Shown here: one piece after another, positions 63,696 through 64,000 of the stretch
Position numbering within the stretch: the first letter of the stretch is position 1
How the letters are laid out: every line of letters starts with the position of its first letter
Source: Paracoccaceae bacterium
GTDB lineage: Bacteria; Pseudomonadota; Alphaproteobacteria; Rhodobacterales; Rhodobacteraceae
Length of the DNA: 64,000 nt
Direction of reading: 5' to 3'
Assembly (NCBI GenBank): GCA_024742835.1
Contig: JANSXS010000011.1
Span: 1 to 64,000 of the forward strand
The notes under the pieces: model-generated
Databases searched by the model: none
Seen by the model: only the letters and a program-made list of their open reading frames with translations
What the model was told of the DNA's origin: nothing
Translations under genes and position numbers: made by a program

Positions 63696-64000
63696 TTATT
63701 CCGCAGGATGCAGCGCCGCGTTTCCGCTCTCGCTGGTGGGCAGCCCGCGCAGGATCCGATCTGCGATCAGGCCGCCCGCGACGATGGACATCAGCGCCAG
63801 ACCCGCCGCCAGCGACAGCGTCGGCACCCCGGCCAGTCCCGCACCCACGGTGCAGCCGCCTGCCAGAACGCCGCCCACACCCATCAGAACCGCGCCTGCG
63901 AAATAGCGCCCGGTTTCACGCGGTGAGGTAAAGCTTTGCCATGCAAAGCGCCCCGTCAGCAGCGCGGCGGCAAGCGCGCCGACCACGACACCGCCGACAA
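63696..64000 (-). CDS. YeeE/YedE family transporter (C-terminal part, cut by window)
   Basis: The last ~100 codons of a polytopic protein; the start lies beyond the window. GVGGVLAGGCTVGAGLAGVPTLS carries the conserved Cys motif of the YeeE/YedE (TsuA) group, which moves thiosulfate or other sulfur compounds across the inner membrane. Two further hydrophobic helices follow. In many bacteria it is a split gene pair; the partner would be outside the window. Confidence 0.82.
   Translation of the reverse strand, partial: VGGVVVGALAAALLTGRFAWQSFTSPRETGRYFAGAVLMGVGGVLAGGCTVGAGLAGVPTLSLAAGLALMSIVAGGLIADRILRGLPTSESGNAALHPAE

Overview
The window is a high-GC chromosome segment from an alphaproteobacterium of the order Rhodobacterales, most likely a marine Roseobacter-group member. 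This rests on the DMSP demethylase gene dmdA next to acuI, a DUF2484 gene between murC and murB, ftsZ followed by lpxC, aerobic cobaltochelatase genes cobS and cobT, and a perfect FnrL-type site. I found no rRNA, tRNA, CRISPR array, transposase or phage gene.

Layout. 1-8.2 kb: a glutamine amidotransferase and glutamine synthetase pair (probably polyamine or amine nitrogen metabolism) with matching palindromes upstream, class I aldolase and pgk, two overlapping cyclophilin genes, a DUF4336 gene, two TerB-like genes and a secreted protein. 8.2-20.1 kb: housekeeping genes (pyrG, secG, purA, ribA, xth, the thioredoxin-TPR gene cnoX, a LON-N protein, a Trm112-like protein), a formate/nitrite-type channel, a di-haem cytochrome c peroxidase behind an FNR box, and an orphan OmpR-type response regulator. 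20.2-25.7 kb: a GntR/FadR regulator divergent from a tightly packed gene run DUF2182-DUF1326-DinB-dmdA-acuI-GNAT. This looks like a DMSP demethylation/acrylate detoxification operon with three unexplained genes in front.

25.7-50.9 kb: a nearly complete division and cell wall (dcw) cluster: mraZ, rsmH, ftsL, ftsI, murE, murF, mraY, murD, then an opposite-strand flavoprotein gene, then ftsW, murG, murC, DUF2484, murB, ddl, ftsQ, ftsA, ftsZ, lpxC, bamD, recN. A 677-bp AT-richer leader with repeated TGGG/CCCA boxes precedes mraZ. 51.3-64 kb: a ClC chloride channel, a PQQ-type sugar dehydrogenase, DUF427, aminopeptidase P, cobT and cobS, an ECF sigma/anti-sigma pair followed by what looks like a deleted gene, an OhrR-like regulator, a J-domain protein, a DUF4177 protein and the end of a YeeE/YedE transporter.

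Two repeat families stand out. One is a 117-119 bp MITE-like palindromic element: two near-identical copies in opposite orientation bracket ftsZ-lpxC-bamD-recN, and a decayed third copy lies after the chloride channel gene. The other is a set of tandem AT-rich hairpins joined by GATC, in three intergenic spaces. The strongest candidates for new biology are the DUF2182-DUF1326-DinB block inside the DMSP operon, these two repeat families, and the box array upstream of mraZ.
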